64,000 nt of DNA from Acanthaster planci (taxonomy: Eukaryota; Echinodermata; Asteroidea; Valvatida; Acanthasteridae), in the NCBI RefSeq assembly GCF_001949145.1, contig NW_019091536.1, forward strand, positions 808,060 through 872,059, in the 5' to 3' direction. Numbering within the stretch: the stretch's first letter is position 1; each line of letters starts with the position of its first letter. Made by a program: the position numbers and the translations under genes. Below, one piece after another: positions 12,701 to 27,700 of the stretch. The notes below the pieces were generated by a model that searched no databases, was not told where the DNA came from, and saw only the letters and a program-made list of their open reading frames with translations.

Positions 12701-15700
12701 ATACACCTCCTAATTTTTGTATTAAAAAAGCCAAACATACTATTCTTGGTCAAAGTCAAGCAAAGTGCAGCAGGCTGTACAATTTAAGTGGCTTGTTTCT
12801 GAGGTATTAGTAGTTGCTACACAGTAGTTGTGCTAGGAGTTTTGTAGCCTTGATCCCCGACACTGCTGCTCCCAGCCTACATGATTGCCAATATTTTTGG
12901 AAGGTGCCACACTTTTTATCAAAACTGATCGCTCAAAGTGAAACAGAGAGTAGACGGACACTTCAGACAAACAGGCAACATTTGAAGTTTTGAACATTTC
13001 AGAAATGAGTACATTGCGTGCGTAGCACCATGATAGCCAGACTTTGATAAGGTAAAAATTGTTCACTGTATCTCATCATGACTTCATTCTTATATCATTT
13101 CAGAAGTAGGGCCACCCTAGGCAGGCTAAAAACCAGAAATCCGCAATCACTGTGAGGTTGATATTATACAAAATAAGTCCCCTGCCCCCCGAAGGGATTA
13201 TTCTCTAGGAATTTTCTTTAAAACGTCATTATTCCAAATATGTAACACTACGTAAATTCCTTGCTTTGGCATCAGACAGGGGATAACAGTTCCTCCAAAC
13301 TACTCCACTTGTCAGACAGTTTTCCAGGTAATTAGTGCGGCCTTTCAATGACTGGATGTGGGCTTTAATTTAAAATAGAAAATTCCTGAACACCCAACCT
13401 GTACATGTATCGACACCACAGGAAGGCCAACTTCTTCCGGTAATTACCCATGCCTGTTGCTAGAAACCGGTTTGATTGCAATAGGTACTGGATGTGGCTC
13501 TTGTCTGAGGGCTGACCAAAACCAAGACCTCACAAGATTAGATACGTGGCTTACACGTTACATGTACATACATAAAGTTCTGAATTTCTGTGCAAATTTC
13601 GAACACGGAGACAACTTTTTAAAGTCATTCGAACTTATGGGTAGCACATTCCATTTTTTTGTGGAAACAACTGCAAGACTCAAAATGTCCCAGCGGCAGA
13701 CTTTAATTTCAGTACCAAACAGCTGAGCGTAGTCATTGCCAGTCATGCAGGCACAGAGCCAAGACTAAACATGGAAATCAGACTTAGAGGGGAACAAAAG
13801 TGAGCCCCTTAGGGGTGCTGGTGGCAATGTTGTGGAATAAAGGGTGGAATTGGACAAGGAGTGTAGCTTTTGTGATACTTTCTATACCGGAGAAAAGTCT
13901 TCAAGTGCAAAGTTATACAAAGTGTTTAGATTCAAACGGTCTGATATTTCATCCATGCCCAACCCTTTTTGACAGTTACCTCACAATCCAATGAATCCGA
14001 AGCTAACAATGTACTATTACCAAAATGCCAGCCACAATGAAAAAAGGGTCTTATTCTGTTCAAGACAAGCTCTCCCTAGGTACTAATCCACACATATTGC
14101 GTTGTTTCTACTTGCATACCAGTACACAGAAATGACTGTGAAGATGTCCCAGTTCACACAAGCTGTGAATACCCACGATGATGAAAAAAACAAGGATGTG
14201 TGAAATTACAGTTTCCCGACCAGCAATATCTTGTTTGCGTCTGTGTGGCTTCTACGCCAAACCTTTTCTAGCACTTCATCTGACCCTCTGTGATCCAACA
14301 CTTCCTGGCCACAAGTTGCACGGGAAGATTCCTGTCTATTTTTAATTGCATTTATTGTGTTGATTATTCACCTGCTGGGGCTTTCAACAACACATCCTAA
14401 ACTGAAGAAACTAGACTGTTACTAAACCCAAGGCTGAAGCTGTGGTGCGTGGTAAAAGCCAGCATCTGGTGATTTCTGTTTGATTTTTCTTTAACCAGAG
14501 CAGTGAAATGATAGACCTTCTACTGCATAAAGCAAGCTCTGGGTTTGTCAGTTGTTGGACTGTGTTGTTATCAGTAAGGGTTCCTGTTGAAAAATCTGGG
14601 CGCGATACTCCAGAGCTGGGTCAGCAGGAAGATATTACTTGACACATTTACCGTACTTGCTCAACAAAAACCAGCTACGTACATGTATACAAGAACCGGT
14701 TCCAAGCAAAGTGCACCGTATTTAATAGGCGGTAATCTGTAGGGGGGGGGCTAGGCAAATACTCTCTATGCTGCGCAAAAGTTCTGTACTTTGTTGCTCT
14801 ATGTGATTGGTCAGTGATTAAATTGTTCAGTGTCTGAGAGTTTATTCAATTCTATTTCCTAACACTGGGAATAACATATTCAATTACTAAATGACTGATA
14901 TACATGTATATCTGTCAAGGAAATACATTCACAGACGAGAGAGAGTCAAAGCATAAACAGTGTGATATAAACTGAAGGAAAGACAACGAAAATACGAACA
15001 AGCCCACTTCTCTCTCCACTGGGGACTTTCACCCTTCCCGAAACCGGGTAAACTGCACAGGTTTATGCTTCCCTGTTTCTCCCAAAAAGAAAAAAAGAAG
15101 GCTGCTTATCACATGCACCAAAATCTAAGACCATTTTATTGGGATGCAGCCACTGGATAAGTGTTCCAGGACAGTGTTTGTTGCCCATGGAATGCCTTGT
15201 GTCGGCTCAAGTGAAATTGTTGGGAACGTTTAGTCCCTGGCAATTCATTGTATGTATTGAAACATGACTGTATCTATTTTAATTCTAAACATCTGTACAC
15301 GGACGGCTTGCTGTAGGCCTACAAATATGCGTACCTGTAAAACGCTGTTCCAAAAGAGGAAATTCCGCTGTGTTTATGTTGGATAAACACTGCTCTTTCT
15401 ATTTTGGCTAAAAACGTGCGTCACAATGAAATAAGAAATTCCCCTCCTTGCCACGATGACATGGCCGTGTACATGTGCCAAGCCGGCCCCCAGGCACGGG
15501 CCCTGCCAGAGTTCACAAACTTTCAGGGATAGGATCGGTGGTTGATGAATGTTGGCAGAGGGCCAACAAAGCCCTGAACCGCCAGCCAATATCCTGCACG
15601 TTTATGAACATTTCCTTTCAGAGATCTGTAAACAGGCTCCCAGCCAGAGTTCAACTGCCTCTGACGTGCGTATCCCACCCCTTATTAAAAAAAAATCCCT

Positions 15701-18700
15701 TATTTTGGGGATATACTTGTACATGTACATTGTCAAACAAGTAACATCCGCCCCAGGGATATCAATTTCAAACCAATCTTTGTTGTTTTTCCTCAGGATA
15801 AGGATCAACCTTAGCAAGAAAAAAAAAAGAAACGGATTTCAATTTTTTCCCCTTGGCACGGCAAAATGGCACCTCCACTGCCATTCATTGCAGTAAAATT
15901 AATGATTAATTTGTACTCCTCTTTGGGTTGATTAATTACGCCACTTGTTATATTCAGAATTGCAATCCACCTCTTCTGAAGCCCATCTGTACACACAGGC
16001 TTACTAAAGCAGTATGGAGTGTTTTAATCGGCCGGACCCGGTCTAAAAACGTCAAGCACATGGTAAAAACAGTTGCCTGTATCAGAATTCTTTTATGGGG
16101 AGAAAAATAAATGTTTAAATTAATAGGTGGACCTCATGAATGCACAGAATGCTCATTGGTGACTTTTTTTTTTGATCCAGCAGATCAAGCGTTTTTACAG
16201 CGTGCCCTGCCGTCTGTTTCTCACATTCAATGACGATTCATCGTGACTCACCGAGTAAAAAAAAAGCATGAGAATATCTTCAAGGGGGATGAGTCACAGA
16301 ATTATGTCCAAGTCTTCGTCTAAGTCTTTGTGCACCAGCGAGCATGCGCTGCCACTGCGTGTGCATGCTTCATGGCAGTGCACGGATCAATGTCCAGTGC
16401 AAACAGACGTGAACAGAAACCCACAGAGCGTAGAGGATAATGAGGAGCACTACGTGATACGCAGGTTAGAGTCATCGCACGCTCAGAGTGAGTCATCCCT
16501 TTGATCATGCGCGAGCATCACTCACAGGCTACATGTATGTGACAGCCTAGTGCAGAAGCTAGTAAACCCTCCACAACAAAGAAATACATTGTATACAATT
16601 TTGTTTGAAGGCAAATTCATTTGGGGTTGCAGTGACAATGGAGGTGAATGCCACACGCACATCAGTTTCTTTTTAACCTAATTCATTTCCCTCAAACTTT
16701 GTAGACATAATGAATATTAATTTCAAGCATTATCATGAATATCCAATGAAAATTCAGAAACTGCCCCACAGTACCACTAAGTGCATTGACATATTTCCTT
16801 AAATTCTGCATTATGCCTCAAAATAATGTTTAAACACAGCAATTATACACATACACACTATTTGTACAATTCAGAGATTATTTTCTCCATTGCTTACTTA
16901 CAATTCAGTATTGGGAGAAGAGTTAAAACTATGTACAATTTCAAGGGTAGAAAATCCATTGGTTCTCCACGCACTGGAGAAAAACACAGCATATGACAAG
17001 ATGTGATCTGTATTTATTTGGATTTCCACCAGTGTCTCCAGCCCCTTCATCCCCAAACTGCCTGAATCGAGCCCTTCTGGCTTCATCTTCTCACTATTCC
17101 TCCACCCTCAAGAAAACTGGCTCAAAACCCCTTTAGGTACATGTACCTTGTATCTGTTTGAATTCACCCTGCAGCACCTTACAGTCTCTGCCTGACCTCT
17201 GTTCCTTTTATTGCTTCCCGATGCTCCCCCCCCCCACAATTTTATCCATCTTGATGGGAGACTGGCTACGAACCCTGCTATGGTACAATGTAGGTACATG
17301 TACCCTCTATCTCTTTGAGGTCATCCTCCACCCCAACCTAGTATGTGCCCTGCCCGATCTCCTACACTTGTTTCCCTTCGGTTCCCGATGCTCCTCCCAC
17401 AACTTTCCCCACCCCGACCAAGACTGGCTAGGAACCCTGCTAGGTACCTTGTATCTGTTTGAGGTCACCCTCTAGCACCTTGCGCAGTCTCTGCCTGATC
17501 TCTCGCACCCGCTCCTCTTGCTTCCTGATGTCTCCCTCTGTCACCAGGAACTTCATGCAAGGAGGCTGCTCAGTGTTCAGGTACACCCCTGGGTTCTTCT
17601 CAATCTGATTCTGAGATGGGAGATCAGCAACACAAACAGGTTTGATTCCTTGGTGCGGGAAATGTATAAACTGGATGAGTATAAACTCTCAGTAGCCTGC
17701 TTTAAAATCTACTCAGTATAGGTGATCGGTGTCAAAATGTGTACAAGGTATTAATGCTACTGGTAAATAGCCACAACTCAATGAAACATGACATCCAAAA
17801 ACAAATGCACAGTGTAGCAGTGACAATGGAAAAAAATTACAACTGATTCTTTACAATTTCAGGGGTAAGAAAAGCAAGCAAACAATTCGCACAAACGTAC
17901 TCCTGGAAAACAGTGGCTACTCACTGATTCATCCAGAAAATCAAACCAGAAATCACAACCACATAAAAGCACTTGCAGGCACCTGTGTATTTGTTGGTTT
18001 AGTCGAAGTCTGTCAGAAACATAATTTGTGCCTGTAAACCAATCAGTCTGGGGAAATCTATTGTTTATTCAAAACCACGGGTTGCGATACTATGAACGTT
18101 ATAACACAAATAACCATGATGTAAATAAATGATTAAATTGAAATCCAATCAAAACAGTCTTGGACAAAATGTGACAAAAGAAGGCGTGAGCTGTACACGC
18201 ACATGTATTTTCCATTCAACATTTTACATTGAAGTTTGACAACTTCTACGTGCACGTACTGTACATGTATTACTTTCCTCAGACAAGGACAAGAATCCTG
18301 AGAACAAAACAATCCCAAACCACGCACAAACTGAGCTTTCCCTGCTCGGGGGGACCCAGCTTGACGCGTTTAAGACAGCTACTACGGAAACTAGAACACT
18401 GTGGGGACACTCGGAACTTCCCACAACTCGTTCCAACTTCGCCAGCCAGGCCATGGACGTAAAAATTGGACGGTTTCCATGGTCCAAATGATCACAGATG
18501 ATAACAGTCTCTAACAAAACACTTCCCAATCAGACAGCATTTCAGGAAGAACAATGTCCTGCCAGAGCATAAGACAGGATGTGGTAACTAATGCTACATT
18601 AATGTGACACAATAAGAGCACAGACTTGGATAATACACCGAGTGTTCCTCCAGAGTGGACACCCTTTGATTTCCTGCAATTTTGGACTGGTGTATACACA

Positions 18701-21700
18701 TCTTAATTTGCACTTGAGCACTTTTTGTACATGGGACCTGTGGACAAGGTGGTACAAAACACAGATGGTTAAAAAAACAATAGGGTTAAATTCCTCCTCG
18801 TGAAAATAATGTCAATTGCTTATTATTTTAGCTGAATTAACTGGAAAATTAAAACTAAAATACATGTACTTCACCTGGGGCAAATTCCACAGAGCAGCAC
18901 AAAATTTGCTTAAGCGCAAGAACACCTTGCTTGATAAATCAGGTAACCAGCCAAAGCTCCATGTGATGTATATTGTTTTGGGATCGTATTTAGCTGTCTC
19001 TTGGTTAGCATGACAATCAGATAGAGTTTGAACTGGTAACCTTTGTTTTTTTAAGCAAGGTTTTTTTCACGCTCAAGCAAATTTTGTGCTTAAGCAGCTC
19101 TACGAAATTGGTCCCTGGTTTCATGGGAACAGGCATAAACTCATGCAAAAATTGTTTTTTCCTGTTCTCATAATACTAAAGCTTGTGGAAAAGTCCTCAA
19201 ACTCAAAGCAAAGCATGCATGGAAATGTAATTGGCTATAACAATGGTTAAGTTCTTGGCATACAGAATATTAACTTCTATGTGATGTAAATAATTCAGCA
19301 GACAAGCTTTTGGTTTAAAACGACTCCCTTGGTGGATGCACTAAAATGTGTTTTGCCAATGAGATGCAGCTTATTCCTTGCTTGCCTTTAAGATGCTGAT
19401 ATGAAGACCGATTCAATTTGGCAGCCCGTGCAGTACAGTGAACTACATGCACATGTAGGCTGCCGCAAATCCATGGGTAATAAACTTACTTTATTAAGCT
19501 CCTTTACATAATTACAGCAACATCGTAAGTACCAGTAATCCCTATATCAACCCACGTAATTGTAAATATTAGCAACTTGCGCATACACGCAGGCCATGCA
19601 ATTATTCCCCAATGGGATGTAGAGCAGGGAGATGGCAAACCAATCAAATTCGTCCCGGAGTCTTTTAATAGGAGGGGAAATTTGCGATGACAAATACTTG
19701 CAACCGACTAACGACCGGGTTTGGAGACTACGTTAATGACATTACAGACTTGGGTATTATTGCCTGCGATCCACAGCAGGGTTTAACTCGCTGGTATAGA
19801 TGCTGTTAGTGCCATGCTACGTGTACCCTAATGCATCTGGGAGAGAAACATTTGGAATACGTGAAACGGCCTGGTTTTAACTTGAAAGGTTTGGGGCACG
19901 TGACAAGCAGCACAAACATAACATGGGAGGCTCCCTGTTCTAATAAGATTTGACAGTTAATGTTGCAGTTGTTACTATCAGGCCTTAGCATGTGATTTTT
20001 CCCTTCTAATAAGAACTGTCTCTGGGTAGTCTGTTGGTTAGAACTTAGAAGAGTTTGATATGTTCCTCACAGAGTGAGCTCCAATCTTCTTCTGATGACG
20101 TCAGTACCAGCAATGAAATGTGTGAGGGAAAAACCGGGACTTCATGGCAGGCCAGCCTGTGCACCTGCTCACACAGCCTATCAATGTGCCTTGCTCTAAT
20201 TATACAGAGTATCCAAAACATATGAGTGCCAAGAAATCCCACGCACTCAGACAATTGATAAAAGCAACAGAGTCATTATTTACGGTACTTTACAGTGACT
20301 GGGGGAAAGGGGTGGGTATTTAAGGAAGTTTCTTCATTAGCTTAAAATGCAGTCCCCCATAATATCCTTGATGGCAATGTTTCCTTTTACTTCAGGATAT
20401 TCACGTCCCTAGTCTGGAACAGACAAAAGTCAGGTCATAAAATGGTTAACAGAAGAAAAAAAAGAGAACCCAATTAACACTTTTGCATGATTATATGTGT
20501 GCGTAGACGGCACATACATGTATACATACACGTATATGGGTAAACAGAAATATAAATTACACAATACGCTTGATGAAACACCTGTGCAGTGTGCACATCA
20601 CGCTGTATCCACGTATCACTGCACTGAACACAAAATTGCATGTTTTGAATGAACAGAACATTTCGGCGACACTACCGGCGCCGGTGAGTTTAACCAAACC
20701 TCCTGGACAGGTTTACCACTGACATGCACTGGGTACCAGCAATTAGTGGTTGCTGTTGACTTGCCTACATGTACAAGTGCATTTGGTACTAATTGTATTA
20801 TATAATTCGCCCTTCTCTTTGTCATGCCACAGAGGTGGAATGGTCATACACAACTGCACTGCCGAAGTGAATTCACAGTGGTGGACCCTGCACAAACGTA
20901 CAAATACATGTATGTTGAATACATACATCAGGGGATGCAATTACAAGTGACTCATACATAATATTCCGTTGAGCAAATATATTAAAAAAAAAAAAAGTGG
21001 GAAAACAGGGAAGGGAAAAAATGTATTTTGAAAGTCTCTGGAGACAAGAGGTGACTATTAATTATAGAGTGGTCTGTTGTGCTCTGAAGCAGATGGTATC
21101 CTGACCGACACAGGCAATACAGGGGTGACGCTGAAGTTCCCTGTGTCATTTGTGTAGTGACTAATCAGCAGTCATGATCTGGGTGTTAAAGGGACACTCT
21201 CCTATGGGCAATGATTTACCGACACAAGGTTTGAGCAGCTTAGAATGGATGGCTGTTCAGTTTGTGGAGAAGTCTGGGTTCAATTCCTGTGATTTTTTCT
21301 CACACTCATTAGGAAGAAGTTAGAAGCACAATCCTTGCAGTCATGTCATTAAGATTGCAGTTAAGAAAATAAAAACTGAAGTAGTGATACTGATTAAAAT
21401 GCAGAAAAACCCGAGAAAAAATCTTCCTGAAATTTATCATTCAGAATGGGCCATTTTGTGGCTGGTTGCCCAAGGCATGTTCTGCAAAGTGTGAAAAATC
21501 TTGGTGTGGCTGAGAAAAGGTTTCACCATCACGTACCGCTGTAATTATACTTTCAGAATACGTTAGACACATCGGGGCATTTTGCCACCATCCGGTAGAT
21601 CTTTATCACGCCGTGGCAGAAAATAGTCTGGCTCCCCTCGGGCAAGAAATGGGCAAAGGACCCCATTTTGTAATGTTTTTCTGCAGACAAGTAAAGGGTT

Positions 21701-24700
21701 CCAGCCTGGCAGTTTCTCATCTCTCTTGACAGGGTGGCACTATCAGTGGAAGGTGTGAAGCCAGACATTTGCATATTTGACTTTGAAACAAGTCGGTGGA
21801 TATTGTGCTCATACAGGTACATTATAACTATGTGAAGAAGTGCATCACCATGCAGTCTAAGAGAGTAAACCATAAGAATATTTCAAGGCAATACAATCAA
21901 TTGATTTTTTTTCCTCTTACTTCAATTCTGAGATTTAAAAAACAGGTGCCCGTTTTTTTTTGGGGGGGGGGAACAGGCCTATAGATATTGAATTTCAATA
22001 GGCTGTGACAGTGTTATAGTCACAAGTCCAAACAGTCACAAGCAACAGAGGAAGAAGAACAAGGAGAATGCCTTCGGTCACAGGTCATCCCAATAGTTTT
22101 CAACTTGACCACAAGGCCAAGTGACTTTGGGATGGTCTTGGGTGGACTTATGGCTTTGACCACATACATAACATCTGGCGGTGGCACTACCATTTTGGAG
22201 AGGCAGAGAATACGCCTTATTACTAGAGGAGATACATTCGGCGACTTGGGTCCAAATATTGAACAAGGAGTGAACTACATGTACGTGTACTGAGGTCGGG
22301 ACCATTTCAAACAAAAGACATCCCTCTCCTCAATCAGAACGCATTGCCACAAGCACTTGTGCAACAACATTTCCAATCTTTAATTAACAGACAAAGACAA
22401 TCGGCTCTGTGACCTCAGTACCAGTCCCCTAAGCAATGCCGGTGAGACACTTCTTGCAAAGATGACTGTGAACACAGACGGCAGGCCTGTTCTCAGTCCA
22501 GGCAAGAGAGGGAGGGAGAGGAGGGTAGGGATTAACTGTCAGACAGGACTCAAATCCCGTGGGATCGAGCTCCCAGACAGACCTAATATCATCACCGTCC
22601 CAGCCTTTCCTTTTTTAAGGTGGGAATGGTTAGGGGCCAGACAGACCAGGTTGGCCGCCTTGTGAGGAGGGGAGGGGTTATAACCGCCATGGCTAAGAGT
22701 GTTCCTCTTGCCTCGTGCCTCGCCCTTCCTGCGCTGGCAGAATGAGGGGGCCATTGGCATAGGTCGACCAATTTATGAATGACATCGTCAACCACTGATG
22801 TACACTGTGTCTACTTTTGTCCTACCCCTGGAGTGCATCTGGCCCAAAAATAATTGACAAAGGAGCATGTATGCACGATAGCGCAATATGTCTTTCAAAA
22901 TTTCATGACGGTAATCCCTTTTTTCATCATTTTAAGGGTAGTGTATACCTTGTTTTTTTGTCATAATTTCTTAAGATTGGCTGATTACAGTGTATAATAC
23001 TCACTGCAACTCACTTCCACGGACTTGTTTCATGTCTGAGTCAACAGCTTTGTGAAAAATCGAGAAAACCAGCGGGCCTTTTTCAACTATTAAATTGAGG
23101 ATCTTGTAATTTTTCTTGAGTAAAATTTACGAATTACAGGGTGTTTGTAGTCAGCAAACAACATCTGCGGGGTCAGAGTGGGAAACAGGCATGACAGGTT
23201 CTCTTTTCCTTAAAAAAGAGCAGTTTTCAACCTCCAGGAGTAATCAGTGAATGAATTTCTGTCGAATTTGATGAATTTCTGTTGGTATATTTTTTAGCTG
23301 CCTTTAGGTTTACCCATTCTGGTGGAGACTCCCACATAGGCCATAACATCTGCAAACACTACACATATGAAAATTGGCGCCTGTTAAAAAATGTGATAAG
23401 CCAAACAAAATGAACTCTTATACGATGGTCAGAACGACCATTGTGAAAAAAGAGAACAGAATTTCTGTTTTCTTGAGACTTTCTTTCAAGTGAGATATTT
23501 CAGGATTACACGGCAGTCCAGTTTGGGGGATTTTACCAATGGTGTACACTACATTTAATGACTTGCAGGCACAAACAAACTTGGGACTTACAGACAGTAT
23601 GCTATTGGGAGGAGTTGTTTGCTAGGTGTGCTCTTTGAAATCATTAAAAGTGAGAATACCCAGCACATAAATCATCTTTATCTTTTTCAGAGTCCATGCT
23701 CTAGGGGAGTGAAGGGAGTCAAGAAACCAGTATTCTCTGCACACTTGTAAAAATAATGAAAGAAAATGGATGACCCCTTTTATACACCGTAGATTGAAGG
23801 AATTTGGAGATGTAAGTTTGATATGGGGTTCTGACCTTCACCAGTGTGATACCAGAATAATGTACAAAGACTGCACACCCAGTGCTGCACAGTCTTGCCT
23901 CTGTTGTCATTTGCTGACAGCCTTGGCCAATACCAAATGAATCACTTGGCTTCATTGCCAAGTTGATTTCTATGATTCATCCCTACAACATCTCTTCAGT
24001 ATGACAAAGCATGACGAGTTCCATGGGCACTCCATGATTGGTCTGGCTATACCAAGGCTCTTTAGCCAACTCTCCAGCGGCACCGTGACAAATACCTTAA
24101 TGTGATTTGAAAAGAGTGGATCGTGAGTCACAGCTCAAAATGGTTCGAAGAGTAACTTCTTCTTTTTTTCCCCCAGAAAATCCACACTCCTTGCTGTTAT
24201 GGCATGTCACAATATTGAACACCTAAAAAAGAGAGAGACACTTTACCCAAAAAAAAAAAAGCAAAAAAAAAAAAAAAAACAAGCAGCAGCATTCCTGTAT
24301 CAATGATTCATGGATTTAATTTTCTCTTTTGACGCACCATGTGTGTCGATTAATGACTAATGCTTCAACAGTCAGGCTCTCACAGTGTTCTGCATGCAGA
24401 AACACAGCGTGAGTAACAAAGCACTTGCTCCTGCCCGTGGTGCCTGCTGTTCTGAATGATTACAACCCGTATGGGTTTAAGTGCTTTCCTGTACTAATTT
24501 GGCTTCTTGATATTGAGTGATGTTACGACGTTCTCTTCACTTAATGCACAAAGTGACTTTAATATCAAATACACAAAACTGCCGCAGGCATGTACACCGT
24601 AATACAACTTGTAGATAACAATTTGTGATTTTAGGACAGAATATGCATGTTTGGAATATGAATATACATATTATCATACGGGTTTACGTACATGTATGTA

Positions 24701-27700
24701 TGTTCCAAGAGCTGGTTCGGTGTTATTTACTTGTACCAGATAACTCCTGCAATTACGGTCACTTTCCACCATTAAGAAGTACAATAACAGTCAAGAGACT
24801 TGGATTTTCAGAAGAGAAATGTTCTGTAGCAATTCTTATCCGGGGCAGCTGACTGATAGTTGGATAATTTGCATTGGGGTGTCACCTCAGCTCGAAGCAC
24901 AGCCTAAAGAGTTGAAAAATAAAATATCTCGAGTGTCATTTTGGGATTTGTCACAATAAACACAGCTTTCAGCCACATAAATATCTGCCCACTCATCGCT
25001 CACAGGTCATAGCTGATGTAGCTGTACTCCCCTGACCTCTTGACCTGTCGTGAACCAGTGCACATTCCACTCAGGTCAGAATGTAGATTGGCTCTCAGGT
25101 CCGCCCCCACCTTGGCAGGTTTCATTCCCCTCCCCCTGTATCCTGGTCACCCATTCCAATGTTTTGTTTTAGTCTTTACCCTAACCTGTTGTTGCAAAAT
25201 GCCTTGTAGTGATGTTAGTGGACGGTAATTTCTTGGTCGATGGGAGGTTTTCAGCGCTAGCGTACATGCATACAGATGTTACTGAACTGAGATTTCAAAT
25301 GCAGAATGCAGCCAAAGTATTGAAAAGCAGAATTTTTTGGAACATAACAAAGTATTGATACAATGCATCTTGGTGGTGGATTTCTTTGGCAATTTTAATT
25401 GAGCAGAACTTAAGCGTAAGATGTAGCCTGTCAATCAAATCTCACCAACAGTTACCCCATCCCCCCCCCAAAAAAAAAGATGAATGAAATTCTTATTGGA
25501 TATGACACTTTGACAGTCAAAGTGCACGGTCTTTGTGTGGCACAGAAGACAAGCTTGACAGATTGACAGAAATTTCATTTCACGTGACTCTAACTGCTAC
25601 GTGCAAATAAAGATTGCCATAAATTTTGTGCCGGCATTAGCTCTGATGTTTGTATTATAAATTAACGGTCCTTGCATGACTCCAGTCATGTATGAAAGTT
25701 TAATGGAAAAAAAAAAAAATGAACACTGGGGTATCGACTAAAATATCCACTATTACTAATGAAATCTATCAAAAGTCTTCATGGTTTGCCCAGATGTACA
25801 TGTATACAATCATCCATACACAAACCTACAAATACTTCTTAAATCTTAATCTTTCTACGAATGTTTTCATAGATCCACACATGTCCAATTTAAGCTCTGT
25901 ACTGGTATTGACCAGGCTCTGTCTGGATGAGGAATGTACATGTAACTCCCCTTTTTGATAGATATAAACAGAAGCTACCATAAAAGATCACATTGTACAT
26001 TATGCCGCCGTAAAGTGAAATGAAAGCCAATAACCTCAAATGGAAGATATAATACACCTGTCCAAATGTGGATGATAAATGATTTGCATTCACTCATCAC
26101 ACATTGAGACCTGTTGTGCAAGTACTGCTCCGGATGCAAAGTTTATTGACAATTTTATTTGTCTAGAAGCAGATCACGTTTCTATCCTTGGGTTTAACAA
26201 ATTAAGAGATACTGGATCAACTCTGAAGGCTTTCTGTTGTAGGAGAAGTTTAAAGGTGACCAGCACTGGATTCCACCATTTTTCCTCCGACATCCTCCGG
26301 GCGGTTTGGGAAGACTTTGGAACATCAAGGATGAATGGGGAAAACTATGGCTGATTGCGGAGGACGGATGCAACGAGTTAATGTTGTTCTAGACCTTTTA
26401 CGTTTGTGCTCAGCCGTGCCTAAAGTCATTGTCTTGATTACACATGAAATTATCTACACTGCTCCATGATACCACACACGCTGCCTCAACATAATGAAAG
26501 GAATTGCCAGAGGATTCTGACAGATTCAGACAGTGGTCACCCCTCCATCTTTTGGGCAGGGCAAATGGAGGCTTTTGCCGGACTGACGATGTATCTAAGG
26601 GTTAATCAGCAAAGGGAAGTACAATCTGAATGGGGGAGAGGAGGGTGTTAGAATAAGTCGGGCAAAATATCTTTCTGGGCTAAAGTAACCAAATTTTTCC
26701 GGACCGTTTACGTTTCCCTCTCCAAAAAAATTTGGAACAATAAATTTTTTTTCTTCCAGTTTGTGAACAACATACCGGTATTTCCATGACTATTTTCGTC
26801 AAGGAAGCTCCCCCCCCATGCATGCAGACCATTTTGGCCACAACTCGAGACTAAAAACCCCGATGCCGGTACACTTTTACAAGCTGCAAACATATTTTAC
26901 TGGAAAGACTGACATTTGATCATTAACAAACAAAAAAAGAAAAAGGAAACGTAAATTTAGAAAAACAAACTCATGTACATCGCATGCAGAAGCACAGAGC
27001 TCTATGGCAAAAAGAGTCCTTAAAGCAGTTGCCTCAGAGTAAAGGTTTATAATAAACTCCATCAGATTGTAAAAAAAAAATTGTGATTGGACAAGCATAT
27101 GAAACCAGCTAGACTGATTGTATATGGATCAGATTCATGCTTACACCATCAACTCTATACTGGTCCTCAAGAGTGCATTTATCATCCTTATCGAAGAACC
27201 AGGACGGTAAATATATGCAATTTACAGAGCAGGGACGGTGTGTTCAATGAGTAAGGTTTTCTGAGTGGTCCTTACATGCAGAGGACTGCAAATGATATGA
27301 CCACAGAGGATAGGACAGATTCTTGCTATTCCTCTACAAGTCTACACATGACCTGAAATTTGTTTGGTGGACTGTTCTGCGTTCACTGAAATGATTCCAT
27401 CCTTTTGGAATGCGAGTGGCATGACTCATCCTGTGTTATTAATTACAATGCCACATCAACCTAAGGAAAACATATGCGACACGAGAAAAGCAACATAAGG
27501 TTAAGAGACCTTTTCAACCAATCTCACTTTTAATATATATACATGTACATTCGGTTTTTCCAGCTTTTGAATGTTTAAAAAGAAAGGTTAACATATGTAT
27601 GATGATGTGCATCTGGATTCCTCCAAAATGCCCCTTTAAGGCACTGTTACAAAGATAAACTAGTCTGGCTCTTGATGGGATTAACGCTACTTAGCACGAG

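Larger units (their letters stand above)
9767..17447. other. MBD2/3 last intron (7.7 kb)
   Basis: Contains the decayed exon copies at its start (17115-17412), the GT microsatellite and several TACATGTA sites. The direct phase match across it argues against an obligatory additional exon. No other feature supported. Confidence 0.7.
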
